The notes below the pieces were generated by a model that was given only the letters and a program-made list of their open reading frames with translations, was not told the DNA's origin and did not search any database. 64,000 nt of DNA, from assembly GCF_003254475.1 (NCBI RefSeq), contig NZ_QFYQ01000001.1, positions 558,001 to 622,000 on the forward strand, read 5' to 3'. This DNA is from Phenylobacterium soli. GTDB taxonomy: Bacteria > Pseudomonadota > Alphaproteobacteria > Caulobacterales > Caulobacteraceae. Position 1 is the first letter of the stretch. The number at the start of each line of letters is the position of its first letter. Shown here piece by piece: positions 1 through 9,557 of this stretch. Position numbers and translations under genes: made by a program.

Positions 1-935
1 AGCCGCGTCTCGGCGCCGATGAAGATGCGCACCCCCTGGCCGTCGCGCACCCCGTCGAGCAGCTGGATGAGCTGGCCCTTTTCCTCGAGGTCGGCGAACA
101 GCGAGCGCACCCGCTCCAGGTCGTCCAGGGCCTCGGGATCCTCGAGCAGGTTGGCGCGGCCGCGGACGATCAGCGCCCGCTCCTCGCCCTCGCCGCCGCC
201 CCAGGCCGCAAGGCCGTCCTCCACCAGCCTGGCGGCGGTGGAATCGAGGTCGCGCCTGGCGGTCTCGATCTGCGCCTTCAGGTCGGCCCGCGCCTCGGCC
301 AGGGTGCGGCCGCGCAGGCGCGCATTGAGGAAGTTCGAGGCCTCCTGCAGGGCCGAGGGCGTCACTCCGGCCGGCAGGCGGATCAGCCGGTTCTCCACCG
401 TGCCGTCCTCGAAGACCATGATCGCCAGGGTTCGCTCGACGCCGAGCGAGACGAACTCCACGTGCTTGACCCCGGCGTCGCGGACCGGCGTCACCACCAC
501 GCTGGCGGCGCCGGCCAGGCCCGACAGGATCGAGCTCGCCTCGTTGAGCGCGTCCTCGTAGTTGCGGCCATGGGCCATGAGCCGGGCCTCGATCGAGCGG
601 CGCTCCTGCTCGGCCACGTCGCCCACCTCCAGAAGACCGTCGACGAACAGCCGAAGCCCCGCGTGGGTCGGCAGGCGCCCGGCGCTGACGTGCGGCGCGC
701 CCAGCAGGCCGAGCTGGGTCAGGTCCTGCATGGTGTTGCGGATCGAGGCCGGCGACAGGGCGATGCCGGCCTTCGACAGGGTGCGCGAGCCGACCGGCTC
801 GCCGGATTCCAGATAGCTCTCCACGATGCGCCGGAAGATGTCGCGCGCGCGTTCGTCGAGTTCGGCGAGCGAGGGCCCGCGGCCTAGGATGGGACTCTGC
901 ACCTTTGGCTTCGGCGATCTCTGAATAGCGCCCAT
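1..935 (-). CDS. hrcA: Heat-inducible transcription repressor HrcA (3' end beyond window)
   Basis: HrcA represses class I heat-shock genes (groESL, often dnaK) by binding the CIRCE operator. About 311 residues are visible from the ATG at 935; family members are usually 340-360 residues, so the C-terminus lies beyond the left edge. The N-terminal winged helix contains [20 protein letters not shown], then EPVGSRTLS and a recognition-helix stretch [12 protein letters not shown]. This is followed by [14 protein letters not shown] and a GAF-like central domain. It is divergent from rph, with 84 bp between them. No CIRCE-like dyad is visible in that gap, so autoregulation is not supported from this side. 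Confidence 0.93.
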   Translation of the reverse strand, partial: MGAIQRSPKPKVQSPILGRGPSLAELDERARDIFRRIVESYLESGEPVGSRTLSKAGIALSPASIRNTMQDLTQLGLLGAPHVSAGRLPTHAGLRLFVDGLLEVGDVAEQERRSIEARLMAHGRNYEDALNEASSILSGLAGAASVVVTPVRDAGVKHVEFVSLGVERTLAIMVFEDGTVENRLIRLPAGVTPSALQEASNFLNARLRGRTLAEARADLKAQIETARRDLDSTAARLVEDGLAAWGGGEGEERALIVRGRANLLEDPEALDDLERVRSLFADLEEKGQLIQLLDGVRDGQGVRIFIGAETR

Positions 936-1019
936 GGACTGGACCTTCCCGATCTAGGATAAGCGCCACCTCTTCCGGCGCAAGACGCCCGACCGATCAG
1001 CAGGTTCCGAGATATCCCC

Positions 1020-1733
1020 ATGCGCCCCTCCGAACGCAGCCCTGACACCCTTCGCGCCGTGACCCTGGAGACGGGGGTGAACCGCTACGCCGAGGGCTCG
1101 TGCCTGGTCAGTTTCGGCCACACCAAGGTGCTGGTGACCGCCAGCCTGGAGGAAGGGGTGCCCGGGTTCCTGCGCGGCCGCGGCGAGGGCTGGGTCACGG
1201 CCGAGTACGGCATGCTGCCGCGCGCCACCCACACCCGCGGCCGGCGCGAGGCGGCCCAGGGCAAGCAGAGCGGCCGCACCCAGGAAATCCAGCGCCTGAT
1301 TGGCCGCTCCCTGCGCGCCGTCGTCGACCTCAAGGCCCTCGGCGAGCGGCAGATCAGCATCGACTGCGACGTGATCCAGGCCGACGGCGGCACCCGCACC
1401 GCCTCGATCACCGGCGCCTGGGTCGCCCTGCGCCAGGCCACCCGCTACATGCTGGAGGAGGGCCTGATCACCAAGGACCCGATCCTCGACCAGGTGGCGG
1501 CGGTGAGCTGCGGGGTGTTCTCCGGCACGCCGGTGCTCGACCTCGACTACGAGGAGGACTCCACCGCCGAGGCGGACTCCAACTTCGTGCTGACCGGCAA
1601 GGGCGACATCGTCGAGATTCAGGCCACCGGCGAGAAGCGCGGCTTCTCCGAGGCCGAGTTCGAGGCCCTGTTCTCCCTGGCCCGTAAGGGCATCCGCGAA
1701 CTCTGCGAGCTGCAGCGCGCGGCGGCCCGCTAG
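1020..1733 (+). CDS. rph: Ribonuclease PH
   Basis: This is a phosphorolytic 3'-5' exoribonuclease that trims tRNA precursors after the CCA end and works as a hexamer. The 237-residue product matches the normal family length. Seen motifs are the N-terminal [12 protein letters not shown], the phosphate-binding area [20 protein letters not shown], the [18 protein letters not shown] block and the C-terminal [16 protein letters not shown]. The ATG at 1020 fits the conserved N-terminus. The gene converges on the small Xre gene and their stop codons overlap at 1730-1733. The hrcA/rph divergent pair is a common arrangement in Caulobacterales. Confidence 0.96.
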   Translation: MRPSERSPDTLRAVTLETGVNRYAEGSCLVSFGHTKVLVTASLEEGVPGFLRGRGEGWVTAEYGMLPRATHTRGRREAAQGKQSGRTQEIQRLIGRSLRAVVDLKALGERQISIDCDVIQADGGTRTASITGAWVALRQATRYMLEEGLITKDPILDQVAAVSCGVFSGTPVLDLDYEEDSTAEADSNFVLTGKGDIVEIQATGEKRGFSEAEFEALFSLARKGIRELCELQRAAAR

Positions 1734-1969
1734 CCCATCTCGTCGTCGTCGGGCTCGTCCGACGGACCAGGCTCGTAGGTCAGCAGGTCGCCGGGCTGGC
1801 AGTCGAGTTCGCGGCACAGCGCCGCCAGGGTCGAGAAGCGCACGGCGCGCGCCTTGCCGGTCTTGAGGATCGACAGGTTGGCGATGGTCACGCCGACCCG
1901 GTCGGCGAGTTCGGTCAGGGACATGCGGCGCTCGAAGAGCACGCGGTCGAGCTGGACGCGGATCGGCAT
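1730..1969 (-). CDS. Small Xre/Cro-type transcriptional regulator (YozG-like)
   Basis: The 79-residue protein is essentially one helix-turn-helix domain. It begins [20 protein letters not shown], continues with [20 protein letters not shown] as the HTH, and then [16 protein letters not shown]. The tail is acidic (DEPDDDEMG). It lies 2 bp downstream of the stop of the DUF2975 gene in the same orientation, so the two are probably co-transcribed. Pairing of a YozG-like regulator with a DUF2975 membrane protein is known in many bacteria; the membrane protein may modulate the regulator, but that is inference. AT-rich dyads upstream of the operon are candidate operators. Confidence 0.88.
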   Translation of the reverse strand: MPIRVQLDRVLFERRMSLTELADRVGVTIANLSILKTGKARAVRFSTLAALCRELDCQPGDLLTYEPGPSDEPDDDEMG

Positions 1970-1971
1970 GG

Positions 1972-2496
1972 CTAGATCGTCAGCTCCGCTTCGCGGCGCA
2001 GGCGCGCGCCCTCGCGGAACACCTCCGCCAGCACGAAGACCACGAGGACCGAGAACCAGGCGGTGAGGCTCATGTCGGTGTCGACCTTGGCGACGCCCGG
2101 TAGCAGCCAGCGGCCGATGGCGGCGACCACATAGCGCCCAAGCTCCAGGGCCGCCAGGATGACGCCGATCAGGCGCAGGCGGCGGACGTTGTCGGGGTGG
2201 AAGGGGTCGCCGGCGGTCAGGGTCATGAAGATCCGCCGCAGAGTGCCGACGATGACCAGGATGCCGCCCATGTAGAGCGAGGCCGCGGCCAGGCCGCCGG
2301 TGTAGGTCGGCCACTTGCCGGCGAACTGGCCGGTCGACAGGCTGACGTCGTCCAGGAGGCCCGGGTTGAAGGTGAACAGCAGGGCGGCGATGACCATCAG
2401 GACCGCCACGCCGACGCCGACCCACAGGGCGGCGTAGACCACGTCCAGGATGATCTTCAGGAAGCTCGACACCGAGCCTGGACCCAGAGCGCGCAT
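1972..2496 (-). CDS. DUF2975 family membrane protein
   Basis: This is an integral membrane protein of unknown function with four predicted transmembrane segments: around IILDVVYAALWVGVGVAVLMV, GGLAAASLYMGGILVIVGTL, LRLIGVILAALELGRYVVAA and WFSVLVVFVLAEVF. The motif DPFHPDNVRRLRLIG is typical of DUF2975. I chose the ATG at 2496 (MRALGPGS) because GAGGGG lies about 7 bases upstream; an ATG at 2514 and a GTG at 2553 are alternatives giving 180 and 193 residues. It sits between a 40-residue membrane peptide gene and the Xre regulator in one probable operon. Confidence 0.85.
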   Translation of the reverse strand: MRALGPGSVSSFLKIILDVVYAALWVGVGVAVLMVIAALLFTFNPGLLDDVSLSTGQFAGKWPTYTGGLAAASLYMGGILVIVGTLRRIFMTLTAGDPFHPDNVRRLRLIGVILAALELGRYVVAAIGRWLLPGVAKVDTDMSLTAWFSVLVVFVLAEVFREGARLRREAELTI

Positions 2497-2565
2497 CAAC
2501 TGCCCCTCAGCCATGCCGCGCCGGTAGCCGGCGCGGATCCGGGCGAACCCCACGAGCGGCCGACC

Positions 2566-2688
2566 CTAGTAGATCGCGTTGGCGGTCGCGACCGTCATGA
2601 AGGGGAAGGCGAAGACCGTGATGGCGGCGACGGTCATGAAAACGGTGAGGGCGGTGCGGTCCAGGGCGGCGTTCAGGCGAGCGATCAT
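2566..2688 (-). CDS. 40-residue single-pass membrane peptide
   Basis: This short gene runs from an ATG at 2688 to a TAG at 2566. A clear GGAG ribosome site lies about 8 bases before the ATG. The product starts MIARLNAALDRTALTVFMTV and continues with AAITVFAFPFMTVATANAIY, so it is one hydrophobic helix after a short basic amphipathic start. It is the first gene of a probable operon with the DUF2975 membrane protein and the Xre regulator. Function is unknown. A small regulator or partner of the DUF2975 protein is a guess from position only. Confidence 0.65.
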   Translation of the reverse strand: MIARLNAALDRTALTVFMTVAAITVFAFPFMTVATANAIY

Positions 2689-2770
2689 TTCCGTATCTCC
2701 GAATTTGCTGCGGTGCAGCGTGTGTTTGGGTGGAACGCGGTGTTCCGATGCCGACGATCAATATGACCGC

Positions 2771-2808
2771 ATCGATTTTCGATCAAATGAATATCGAGTA
2801 ACGATATT
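2771..2808. promoter_or_regulatory. Two AT-rich dyads upstream of the DUF2975/Xre operon
   Basis: In the AT-rich gap between the 40-residue peptide gene and rdgB, two perfect inverted repeats stand close together: ATCGA-TTT-TCGAT (2771-2783) and AATATCG-AGTAA-CGATATT (2790-2808). They share an ATCG core. They lie about 85-120 bp upstream of the peptide ATG and 60 bp before rdgB. They are candidate operators for the Xre protein encoded in the operon (inference). Confidence 0.4.
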
Positions 2809-2867
2809 AAACTTTTGCAATGCAACAGCAGGGCGCGGGCGGTAGGGTCCGCGCCCGGAGGTGACCC

Positions 2868-3467
2868 ATGGTCCTGAAGCTCGAGCCCGGCCTGAAGCTG
2901 GTGGTGGCGACCCACAATCCCGGCAAGGCCCGCGAGCTGGCGCTGATCCTGGAGAACCGCTTTACGCTGGTGACCGCCGGCGAGCTCGGCCTGGCCGAGC
3001 CGGAGGAGACCGAGCAGACCTTCGTCGGCAACGCCCTGCTCAAGGCGCGGGCGGCGGCCGAGGCCAGCGGCCTCGTCGCCCTCGCCGACGACTCCGGCCT
3101 CTCGGTGAAGGCGCTCGACTGCCAGCCGGGCGTCTATTCCGCGCGCTGGGCCGGCCCCGCCAAGGACTTCACCCTCGCCATGAAGAAGGTCGAGGAGCGG
3201 CTGGAAGAGGCCGACGGCGACGACCTCTCGGCGTGGTTCACCTGCGCCCTCGCGGTCGCCTGGCCGGGCGGGCCCGGGGTTGTGGTCGAGGGGCGGGTGG
3301 ACGGGACCCTGACCTTCCCGCCGCGCGGGACCCGAGGCTTCGGCTACGACCCGATCTTCGTGCCCGTCGGCTTCCACGAGACCTTCGGCGAGATGGACCC
3401 CGAGGCGAAGGACCGGATGAGCCACCGGGCGCGGGCGTTCGAGAAGCTGAAGGCGGCGCTCTTGTGA
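2868..3467 (+). CDS. rdgB: RdgB/HAM1 family XTP/dITP pyrophosphatase
   Basis: It hydrolyses non-canonical purine nucleoside triphosphates (XTP, dITP, ITP) to monophosphates, keeping them out of DNA and RNA. The 199-residue length is typical. Seen motifs are [17 protein letters not shown] near the start, the substrate loop [36 protein letters not shown], and the C-terminal [10 protein letters not shown]. An AGGAGG-like site (cggaggtgacc) precedes the ATG. The hemW start codon (GTG at 3464) overlaps its stop, indicating an rdgB-hemW operon with translational coupling. Confidence 0.95.
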   Translation: MVLKLEPGLKLVVATHNPGKARELALILENRFTLVTAGELGLAEPEETEQTFVGNALLKARAAAEASGLVALADDSGLSVKALDCQPGVYSARWAGPAKDFTLAMKKVEERLEEADGDDLSAWFTCALAVAWPGGPGVVVEGRVDGTLTFPPRGTRGFGYDPIFVPVGFHETFGEMDPEAKDRMSHRARAFEKLKAALL

Positions 3468-4606
3468 CCCCCCTTCCGCCGCTCGGGGTCTACGTCCACT
3501 GGCCCTACTGCGCGCGCATCTGCCCCTACTGCGACTTCAACGTCTTCCGGGTCCGGCGCGAGGCCGAGCCGGCGGCCCTCGCCCGCGCCATCCTCGCCGA
3601 CCTCGAGGCGCAAGCGGCGATCACCGGCCCCCGGGCGCTCGCCTCGGTGTTCTTCGGTGGCGGCACCCCCTCCCTGATGGACCCCGCCTGGGCCGCCGAG
3701 ATCGTCGAGACCGCCCGCCGGCTCTGGACGCCCGCGGGCGTCCTCGAGGTGACCCTGGAGGCCAATCCCACCGACGCCGAGGCCGACCGGTTCGCCGCCT
3801 TCGCCGACGCCGGGGTGAACCGCCTGTCTCTCGGGCTGCAGTCGCTGGACGACGAGGCCCTCGCCTTCCTCGGCCGCAACCATGACGCGGCCGCCGCGGT
3901 CCGCGCGGCCGAGAAGGCGCGCGCGGCCTTCCCGCGGCTCTCCATCGACATGATCTACGCCCGGCCCGGCCAGACGCCCGCCGCCTGGGCCGCGGAACTC
4001 GAGACGGCCGTCGCCTTGGGCGCGGAGCACGTCTCGCCTTACCAGCTGACCATCGAGGCCGGCACGGCGTTCGACCGCGCGGTCCGCCGCAGAACCTTCG
4101 TCCCGCCGGACGAGGAGCTCGGCGCGGCCCTCTTCGACACCACCCAGTCGGTGCTCGAGGCAGCCGGCTTCGAGGCGTACGAGGTCTCCAACCATGCGAG
4201 GGGCGAAGCGGCCCGCTCGCGCCACAACCTCGTCTACTGGCAGGGCCATGACTATGTGGGCGCCGGGCCGGGCGCGCACGGCCGCATCGTCACGGCCGAA
4301 GGGCGGGTCGCCACCCTCGCGGCGGCCAAGCCCGCCGACTACATCGCCACGGTCGCGGAGCGGGGGGCCGGCTTTGCGAGCCGGGAGGTCCTGACCGCGC
4401 GCGAGGCGGCGGAAGAGCGGATCCTGCTGGGCCTGCGCATCGCCGAGGGCGTCGCGCGCGAGGAAGTCGCGGCGCTCGACATTCCCGCGGAGACGATCGC
4501 CGGGCTGATCGGCCTCGGCCTCCTGGCCGACGATCCGGCGCGTCTGCGCGCCACCCCCGCGGGGCGGCTGGTGCTGGACCGGCTGACCGCCGAACTGGCC
4601 GCTTAG
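3464..4606 (+). CDS. hemW: Radical SAM heme chaperone HemW (CPO-like)
   Basis: HemW binds heme and a [4Fe-4S] cluster and delivers heme to respiratory proteins; it was formerly annotated as oxygen-independent coproporphyrinogen oxidase. The N-terminal [17 protein letters not shown] carries the CxxxCxxC cluster motif. [10 protein letters not shown] is the SAM-binding GGGTP motif, and [21 protein letters not shown] is the HNxxYW signature of HemW proteins. Length is 380 residues. The GTG start at 3464 overlaps the rdgB stop (GTGA). The lack of an extra Cys beyond CPYCDF argues for HemW rather than HemN. The gene converges on namZ with overlapping stops. Confidence 0.93.
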   Translation: MTPLPPLGVYVHWPYCARICPYCDFNVFRVRREAEPAALARAILADLEAQAAITGPRALASVFFGGGTPSLMDPAWAAEIVETARRLWTPAGVLEVTLEANPTDAEADRFAAFADAGVNRLSLGLQSLDDEALAFLGRNHDAAAAVRAAEKARAAFPRLSIDMIYARPGQTPAAWAAELETAVALGAEHVSPYQLTIEAGTAFDRAVRRRTFVPPDEELGAALFDTTQSVLEAAGFEAYEVSNHARGEAARSRHNLVYWQGHDYVGAGPGAHGRIVTAEGRVATLAAAKPADYIATVAERGAGFASREVLTAREAAEERILLGLRIAEGVAREEVAALDIPAETIAGLIGLGLLADDPARLRATPAGRLVLDRLTAELAA

Positions 4607-5805
4607 GGGTAGATCTCGAACGCCCGCCGCTCGTCGCGCCAGGCCGCTTCGTCCGGCCGGGTCAGGGCGTCGAGGTCGCCGGGCGTCGCGGCCGGATCGT
4701 CGACCCATTCACGCAACAGGGGCGAGCCGTTGATCACGTCGATGGCCAGCTTGCCGAGCTCGTATTCATACGGGAAGTCGCGCCACAGGTCGTAGTCCGG
4801 ATAGAGCCGGCGGATGGCCTTGAAGCCGAGCGCCTGCAGCCGCCAGGGCTGGAACGCCTCGTGGTCGTAGGCCGGCCCCTCGGTGTGGATCTGCACCCCG
4901 TTGCAGAGCTTGCCGACGTGCTTGTGGAAGGTCGGCTCGAACCAGCAGTCGCGCAGCAGGCAGCCCTCGAGCCACCGCGGCGCCAGGCGGCGCATTTCGG
5001 CGATCACCTCGCGGGCATCGATGTCCGGGGCGCCGAACAGCTCCAGCGGCCGGGTCGTGCCGCGGCCCTCGGACAGGGTCGTGCCCTCGAGCATCACCGT
5101 GCCGGCGTAGGCCCTGGCCATCCAGAGGTTGGGCGCGTTGGGGCTGGGGTTCACCCACACCCGCTCGCCGAGGGGCCAGCCGTAGCCAGGCCCTTGGTCG
5201 GGCGCCCAGCCCTCCATCTCGATGACCCGGTAGTCCACGTCGAGCTTCATCGCCTTGACGAACCAGTGGCCGAGCTCGCCAAGCGTCAGGCCGTGGCGCA
5301 TCGGCATCGGGCCGGCGCCGACGAAGCTCTCCCAGCCGGGGCGCAGGGTCAGGCCCTCGACCGGCCGGCCGGCGGGATTGGGCCGGTCGAGCACCCAGAC
5401 CGACTTGCCCTGCGCCTGGGCGGCCTCGAGCACGTACAGCAGGGTGGTGATGAAGGTGTAGATGCGGCAGCCGAGGTCCTGCAGGTCCACCAGCATGACG
5501 TCGAAGGTGTTCATCGACTGGCCGGTCGGGCGGCGCACCTCCCCATAGAGGCTGAACACCGGCACGCCGTGGACCGGATCGTTGAAATCCGGGCTCTCGA
5601 CCATGTTGTCCTGCTTGTCGCCGCGCAGGCCGTGCTGCGGGCCGAAGGCGGCGCTGACGTTCAGACCGGTCGCCACCAGGGCGTCGAGGGAGTGGGTCAG
5701 GTCCGTTGTGACCGAGGCCGGGTGGGCCAGGAGGGCGACGCGGCGGCCTTCGAGCGGCTTGCGCAGCTCAGGCTCCGCCAGGAGACGATCGATGCCGAAT
5801 TTCAT
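4603..5805 (-). CDS. namZ: DUF1343 exo-beta-N-acetylmuramidase, NamZ family
   Basis: The 400-residue protein matches the DUF1343/NamZ family, which removes terminal N-acetylmuramic acid from peptidoglycan fragments. Seen blocks are GRRVALLAHPASVTTDLTHS, FGPQHGLRGDKQDNM, PVFSLYGEVRRPT, MLVDLQDLGCRIYTFITTL, VLDRPNPAGR, and later LEGTTLSEGRGTTRPLELFG. No obvious signal peptide is visible at MKFGIDRLLAEPEL, so a cytoplasmic role in cell-wall recycling seems likely, in line with an AmpG homologue elsewhere in the window (inference). It is coupled to the upstream DOMON-like gene by an ATGA overlap. Confidence 0.9.
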   Translation of the reverse strand: MKFGIDRLLAEPELRKPLEGRRVALLAHPASVTTDLTHSLDALVATGLNVSAAFGPQHGLRGDKQDNMVESPDFNDPVHGVPVFSLYGEVRRPTGQSMNTFDVMLVDLQDLGCRIYTFITTLLYVLEAAQAQGKSVWVLDRPNPAGRPVEGLTLRPGWESFVGAGPMPMRHGLTLGELGHWFVKAMKLDVDYRVIEMEGWAPDQGPGYGWPLGERVWVNPSPNAPNLWMARAYAGTVMLEGTTLSEGRGTTRPLELFGAPDIDAREVIAEMRRLAPRWLEGCLLRDCWFEPTFHKHVGKLCNGVQIHTEGPAYDHEAFQPWRLQALGFKAIRRLYPDYDLWRDFPYEYELGKLAIDVINGSPLLREWVDDPAATPGDLDALTRPDEAAWRDERRAFEIYP

Positions 5806-6335
5806 GAGGCCAGAGGTGCGGGGATTTCCAGCGCAAAGCAATCGGGGTGGTGGAAGTCCGGCTTTTCCGGCGGGTGCCTGAGCGCCCAGTAGGACTTGCG
5901 CCCGTCGGCCGCCTCGATCACCGCCGACAGGCCGAGCCGCACCGGCCCCTCGCCGACGTCCGCTAGGGCGGCGATCTCCAGCCAGCCCGGCCCGCGCCGG
6001 ACCGCGACGTTCGGCAGGACCACGTCCTCGGCGAGGCGCATGCCCTGCCGATAGCCGTCGAACCGGTAGGCCGCCCACTGGCCGGACGGGGCGAAGTTGA
6101 ACTCCAGATAGCCCTCGCCGCCGGCCGGCTTGGCGAAGGCCTCGAAGCAGGTGTGACGCCACAGCTCGTCGGTTCGCGCGGCGCCGGCGGCTGCGGGTAT
6201 GGCGAGCCGCGCGATCTCTCCCTGGACCATATAGGTCAGCTTCAGCACGGTCGGCGCGATACGGGCGATCTCGACCCCGATCTCGGTGACCGCGTCGCAG
6301 GGGGTGTCGGGGTGGCGGACCAGGCGCTGGCGCAT
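5802..6335 (-). CDS. DOMON-like domain protein
   Basis: The 177-residue product resembles the MurB-associated DOMON-like family, a beta-sandwich with unknown ligand. Seen stretches are VRHPDTPCDAVTEIGVEIAR, LWRHTCFEAFAKPAGGEGYLEFNFAPSGQWAAYRFDGYR and a C-terminal HHPDCFALEIP. I chose the ATG at 6335, which puts the start just before the conserved HPDTPC; an ATG at 6371 is also in frame. Its stop overlaps the namZ start by 4 bp, so the two are likely co-translated and may act in the same cell-wall or sugar pathway (inference). Confidence 0.8.
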   Translation of the reverse strand: MRQRLVRHPDTPCDAVTEIGVEIARIAPTVLKLTYMVQGEIARLAIPAAAGAARTDELWRHTCFEAFAKPAGGEGYLEFNFAPSGQWAAYRFDGYRQGMRLAEDVVLPNVAVRRGPGWLEIAALADVGEGPVRLGLSAVIEAADGRKSYWALRHPPEKPDFHHPDCFALEIPAPLAS

Positions 6336-6400
6336 CGCGCCATGGTATGCCGCGCCGCCGACGCTTGCCATCCGGCTCCGGACCGGCGAAGCCTGCCCCC

Positions 6401-7264
6401 ATGGCCCGGCTCCTGCCCCCGCCCGCCCTCAACGACGCGCCGCTGGCGCCGGGGCTCTATGTCGTGGCGACGCCGATCGGCAACCTGCGCGACATCACCC
6501 TGCGCGCCCTCGACGTCCTGGCGGCCGCCGACCTGGTGCTGGCCGAGGACACGCGGGTGACCGGCAAGCTGCTCACCGCCTTCGGCCTCTCGGCCAGACT
6601 GGAGCGCCATGACGAGCACGCCGCCGAGCGGGCGCGCCCCAAGGCGCTGGCGGCCCTGGCCGAGGGCAAGCGCGTGGCCCTGGTCTCCGACGCCGGCACG
6701 CCGCTTGTCTCCGATCCCGGCTATCGGCTGGTGCGCGAAGCGGCCGAGGCCGGGCACGCTGTGTTTCCGATCCCCGGCGCCTCGGCCCTGCTGGCCGGCC
6801 TTTCCGTCGCCGGCCTGCCCACCGACCGCTTTCTGTTCGCCGGCTTTCCGCCGCCCAAGAGCGCGGCGCGGCGCACCTTCCTGGAGGAGCTGGCCGGCAT
6901 CCGCGCCACACTGGTCTTCTTCGAGGGCGGCTCGCGCCTGGCGGACAGTCTGGCCGACATGGCCGCGGTGCTCGGAGACCGCGAGGCCGTCGTCTGCCGC
7001 GAGCTCACCAAGCTGCACGAGACCGTCGTGCGGGGGCCGCTGTCGGCCCTGGCCGCCGACCCGCAGTTCGCCGCGCCCAAGGGCGAGATCGTCGTCCTGG
7101 TCGGCCCCGGCCGCGAGACCGCCGCCACCGCCGCCGACGCCGACACGGCGCTCAGGGACGCGCTCACCCGGCTGAAGCCCGCCGAAGCCGCCTCCGAAGT
7201 CGCCAAGCAGCTCGGCCTGCCCCGCCGCGATCTCTATCGCCGGGCCATGGAGCTGAAGAAATGA
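6401..7264 (+). CDS. rsmI: 16S rRNA (cytidine1402-2'-O)-methyltransferase RsmI
   Basis: RsmI 2'-O-methylates C1402 in the ribosomal P-site using SAM. Seen motifs are GLYVVATPIGNLRDITLRAL, VLAEDTRVTGKLL, HDEHAAERA, ALVSDAGTPLVSDPGYRLV, FPIPGASALLAGLSVAGLPT, GFPPPK and EGGSRL, all typical of the family. The ATG at 6401 gives 287 residues; an ATG at 6347 would add a basic extension without family support. The gene overlaps yraN by ATGA, a widely conserved rsmI-yraN pairing. Confidence 0.95.
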   Translation: MARLLPPPALNDAPLAPGLYVVATPIGNLRDITLRALDVLAAADLVLAEDTRVTGKLLTAFGLSARLERHDEHAAERARPKALAALAEGKRVALVSDAGTPLVSDPGYRLVREAAEAGHAVFPIPGASALLAGLSVAGLPTDRFLFAGFPPPKSAARRTFLEELAGIRATLVFFEGGSRLADSLADMAAVLGDREAVVCRELTKLHETVVRGPLSALAADPQFAAPKGEIVVLVGPGRETAATAADADTALRDALTRLKPAEAASEVAKQLGLPRRDLYRRAMELKK

Positions 7265-7647
7265 AGGCGGCCCGGGCCGCCGCCCGCGCCAGCCGGGGCG
7301 CCGCCGGCCGCGTAACGGGCCGCCGCGCCGAGGTGATCGCCGCCCTGCTGCTGATGCTCAAGGGCTACCGGATTCTCGGCTTCAGGCTGAAGACGCCTCA
7401 GGGAGAGATCGACATCCTCGCCCTGCGCGGCCGCGTCCTCGCCGTGGTGGAGGTCAAGCGGCGCGGCGATCTGCTCACGGCGCTGGAGGCCGTCGGCGTC
7501 GATCAGCGCGAGCGCCTGCGGCGTGCGGGCGCAGGCCTGGCGGCGCGCAGGCGCGATCTGGCGGGTGCGGCGGTACGCCTCGATCTCGTGGCCCTCGCGC
7601 CCGGGCGGCTTCCTGTGCATATTCCCGACGCTTGGAAGGGCGCTTGA
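7261..7647 (+). CDS. YraN/UPF0102 family endonuclease-fold protein
   Basis: This 128-residue protein belongs to UPF0102, small proteins with a PD-(D/E)xK-type fold of uncertain role. The motifs are GRRAEVIAALLLMLKGYRIL, then GEIDILALRG with the catalytic-type Asp, followed by VVEVKRRGDLLTALEAV with the ExK pair. The N-terminal part is rich in Ala and Arg. It is translationally coupled to rsmI (ATGA overlap) and is followed 18 bp later by the SirB1-like gene, so all three are probably one operon. Confidence 0.88.
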   Translation: MKAARAAARASRGAAGRVTGRRAEVIAALLLMLKGYRILGFRLKTPQGEIDILALRGRVLAVVEVKRRGDLLTALEAVGVDQRERLRRAGAGLAARRRDLAGAAVRLDLVALAPGRLPVHIPDAWKGA

Positions 7648-7665
7648 GGAGCCCTGGCGGGACGG

Positions 7666-8481
7666 ATGACGCGCGAAGAGGCCGAGGATTTCCTGCTGGA
7701 CGCCGGCAGCGGCGAGGACGGCGAGTTCCCGTTGCTCGAGGCGGCGATCGCGTGCGCGGTCCACGAGGACCCGAGCCGCGACCCCAAGGCGGCGCTGGAT
7801 CTGGCGCGCGTCGGCGTCGAGCGCCTGGCGCGCCGGCTGGAGCGTGAGAGCCCGGAGGAGGCGATCGCCGAGGCCATGGCCGGCGACCTGCGTCTTTCGG
7901 GGGACCTCTTCACCTACGAGGACCCGGACAACGCCGACATCATCGCGGTGGCCGAGCGACGCAAGGGCCTGCCGGTGGCGCTCGGCATCTACTACCTGCA
8001 CTGCGCCAGGAAGTGCGGCCTGAACCTCCAGGGCGTCGATTTCCCCGGCCACTTCCTGCTGCGCATCGAGACCGAGGAGGGGCCGCTGGCCCTGGACCCG
8101 TTCTCCGAGGGCCGGGTGGTGCTGCCGTCCGAGCTGACCCGCCGCGCCCTGCACGCGGGCCTTACCCCCAACGTCGCCGACCGCCTCGACCGGCTGATGG
8201 CGCCGGTGCCCGACCGGGCCGTCCTGATCCGGCTGCAGAACAACATCTTCGCCCGCGCCAGCGCGGTGCGCGACTACCCCCGCGCCGAGCGGGCCGCCCT
8301 GCGCCGCGCCCTGCTCGACCCCAACGACCACCGGCCCTGGCTGGACGTCGCCGCCGCCCGTGAGGGCCAGGGCGCCCTGGCCGGCGCGCTGGAGGCCCTG
8401 GCCCGCGCCACGGCGCTGGACGGAGGCGCCGCGCTCGCCGCCCGGGCCCAGCGCGAACGCGTCAGGCTGCGCCTGAACTAG
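7666..8481 (+). CDS. SirB1-like transglutaminase-fold protein with TPR-like tail
   Basis: The 271-residue protein matches the SirB1 N-terminal (transglutaminase-like) family. The central part has [20 protein letters not shown], then [12 protein letters not shown] and [12 protein letters not shown], which hold the Cys/His/Asp-type positions of the fold (C near the end of YLHCA, H in PGHF, D in LDPF). The C-terminal 70 residues are alpha-helical with a tetratricopeptide character ([20 protein letters not shown]). Function is unknown. It follows yraN at 18 bp, probably in one transcript. Confidence 0.85.
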   Translation: MTREEAEDFLLDAGSGEDGEFPLLEAAIACAVHEDPSRDPKAALDLARVGVERLARRLERESPEEAIAEAMAGDLRLSGDLFTYEDPDNADIIAVAERRKGLPVALGIYYLHCARKCGLNLQGVDFPGHFLLRIETEEGPLALDPFSEGRVVLPSELTRRALHAGLTPNVADRLDRLMAPVPDRAVLIRLQNNIFARASAVRDYPRAERAALRRALLDPNDHRPWLDVAAAREGQGALAGALEALARATALDGGAALAARAQRERVRLRLN

Positions 8482-8539
8482 CCGAACGGCCGGCGAGGCC
8501 CTATGTCCGGAGCCGTCAACGGTTTCGGGGAGAGGGCGC

Positions 8540-9484
8540 ATGTCGCTGAAGGTCGCCGTGCAGATGGACCCCATCGAGGGGATCAACATCGAAGGCGATA
8601 CGACCTTCCTGATGATGGAGCGGGCGCAGGAACGCGGCCATTCGCTCTTCGTCTACACCCCTGAGCGGCTGTCGCTGGAAGAGGGGAAGGTCTACGCCCG
8701 CGGCCGCGAGGTCCGCGTCAAGCGCGTCAAGGGCGACCACGCCGAGCTCGGCCCCTGGATGCTGCGCGACCTGTCGGAGTTCGACGTCGTCCTGCTGCGC
8801 CAGGACCCGCCCTTCGACATGGCCTACATCACCTCCACCCACTTTCTGGACGTGATCCATCCGAAGACGCTGGTGGTGAACAACCCGGCCGAGGTGCGCA
8901 ACGCGCCCGAGAAGCTGTTCGTCACCGGCTTCCCCGGCGTGCAGCCGCCGACCCTGATCACCTCCGACAAGGAGGCGATCTACGACTTCCGCGCCCGCCA
9001 CGGGGACATCGTCCTGAAGCCGCTCTACGGCGGCGGCGGCTCGGGGGTGGCGCGGCTGCTGGCCGACGATCCCAACCTCGACGCCCTGCTCGACCTGCAC
9101 GTGATGATCGGCCGCGAGCCGGTGATCGCCCAAAAGTACATTCCGGCCGTCTCCAAGGGCGACAAGCGGATCCTGCTGGTCGACGGCGAACCCGTCGGGG
9201 CCATCAACCGCGTGCCCAAGGAAGGCCAGGTGCGCTCCAACCTCGCGGTAGGCGGCCGGGCCGAGCCGGTGGACCTCACCGGCCGCGACCGGGAGCTCTG
9301 TGGGATCATCGGCCCTGAGCTGAAGAAGCGCGGCCTGATGTTCGTCGGCATCGACGTGATCGGCGACTACCTCACCGAGATCAATGTCACCTCGCCCACC
9401 GGCGCCCAGGCGCTGAAGCGGTTCACGGGCGTCGATGCGGCCGAGATCATGTGGCAGCGCATCGAGGCGATCCGCGCCGGTTGA
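8540..9484 (+). CDS. gshB: Glutathione synthase
   Basis: GshB joins gamma-glutamylcysteine and glycine with ATP. The 314-residue length is typical. The N-terminal [20 protein letters not shown] is characteristic, followed by [17 protein letters not shown], the ATP-grasp glycine loop [35 protein letters not shown] and [11 protein letters not shown]-like [17 protein letters not shown]. The ATG at 8540 follows a gagaggg site. It stands alone between the yraN cluster and the disrupted comM gene. Confidence 0.96.
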   Translation: MSLKVAVQMDPIEGINIEGDTTFLMMERAQERGHSLFVYTPERLSLEEGKVYARGREVRVKRVKGDHAELGPWMLRDLSEFDVVLLRQDPPFDMAYITSTHFLDVIHPKTLVVNNPAEVRNAPEKLFVTGFPGVQPPTLITSDKEAIYDFRARHGDIVLKPLYGGGGSGVARLLADDPNLDALLDLHVMIGREPVIAQKYIPAVSKGDKRILLVDGEPVGAINRVPKEGQVRSNLAVGGRAEPVDLTGRDRELCGIIGPELKKRGLMFVGIDVIGDYLTEINVTSPTGAQALKRFTGVDAAEIMWQRIEAIRAG

Positions 9485-9557
9485 GGCTTTTCGCGAACCG
9501 CCCACCTGCGCTTGCATAACCCCGCGGGATACGGTAGCGCTATTCCCGTTATGTTCC

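Noticed and set aside
936-1019. A possible CIRCE operator in the hrcA/rph gap
   Set aside because: No copy of the TTAGCACTC-N9-GAGTGCTAA dyad or a near version is present in the 84 bp.
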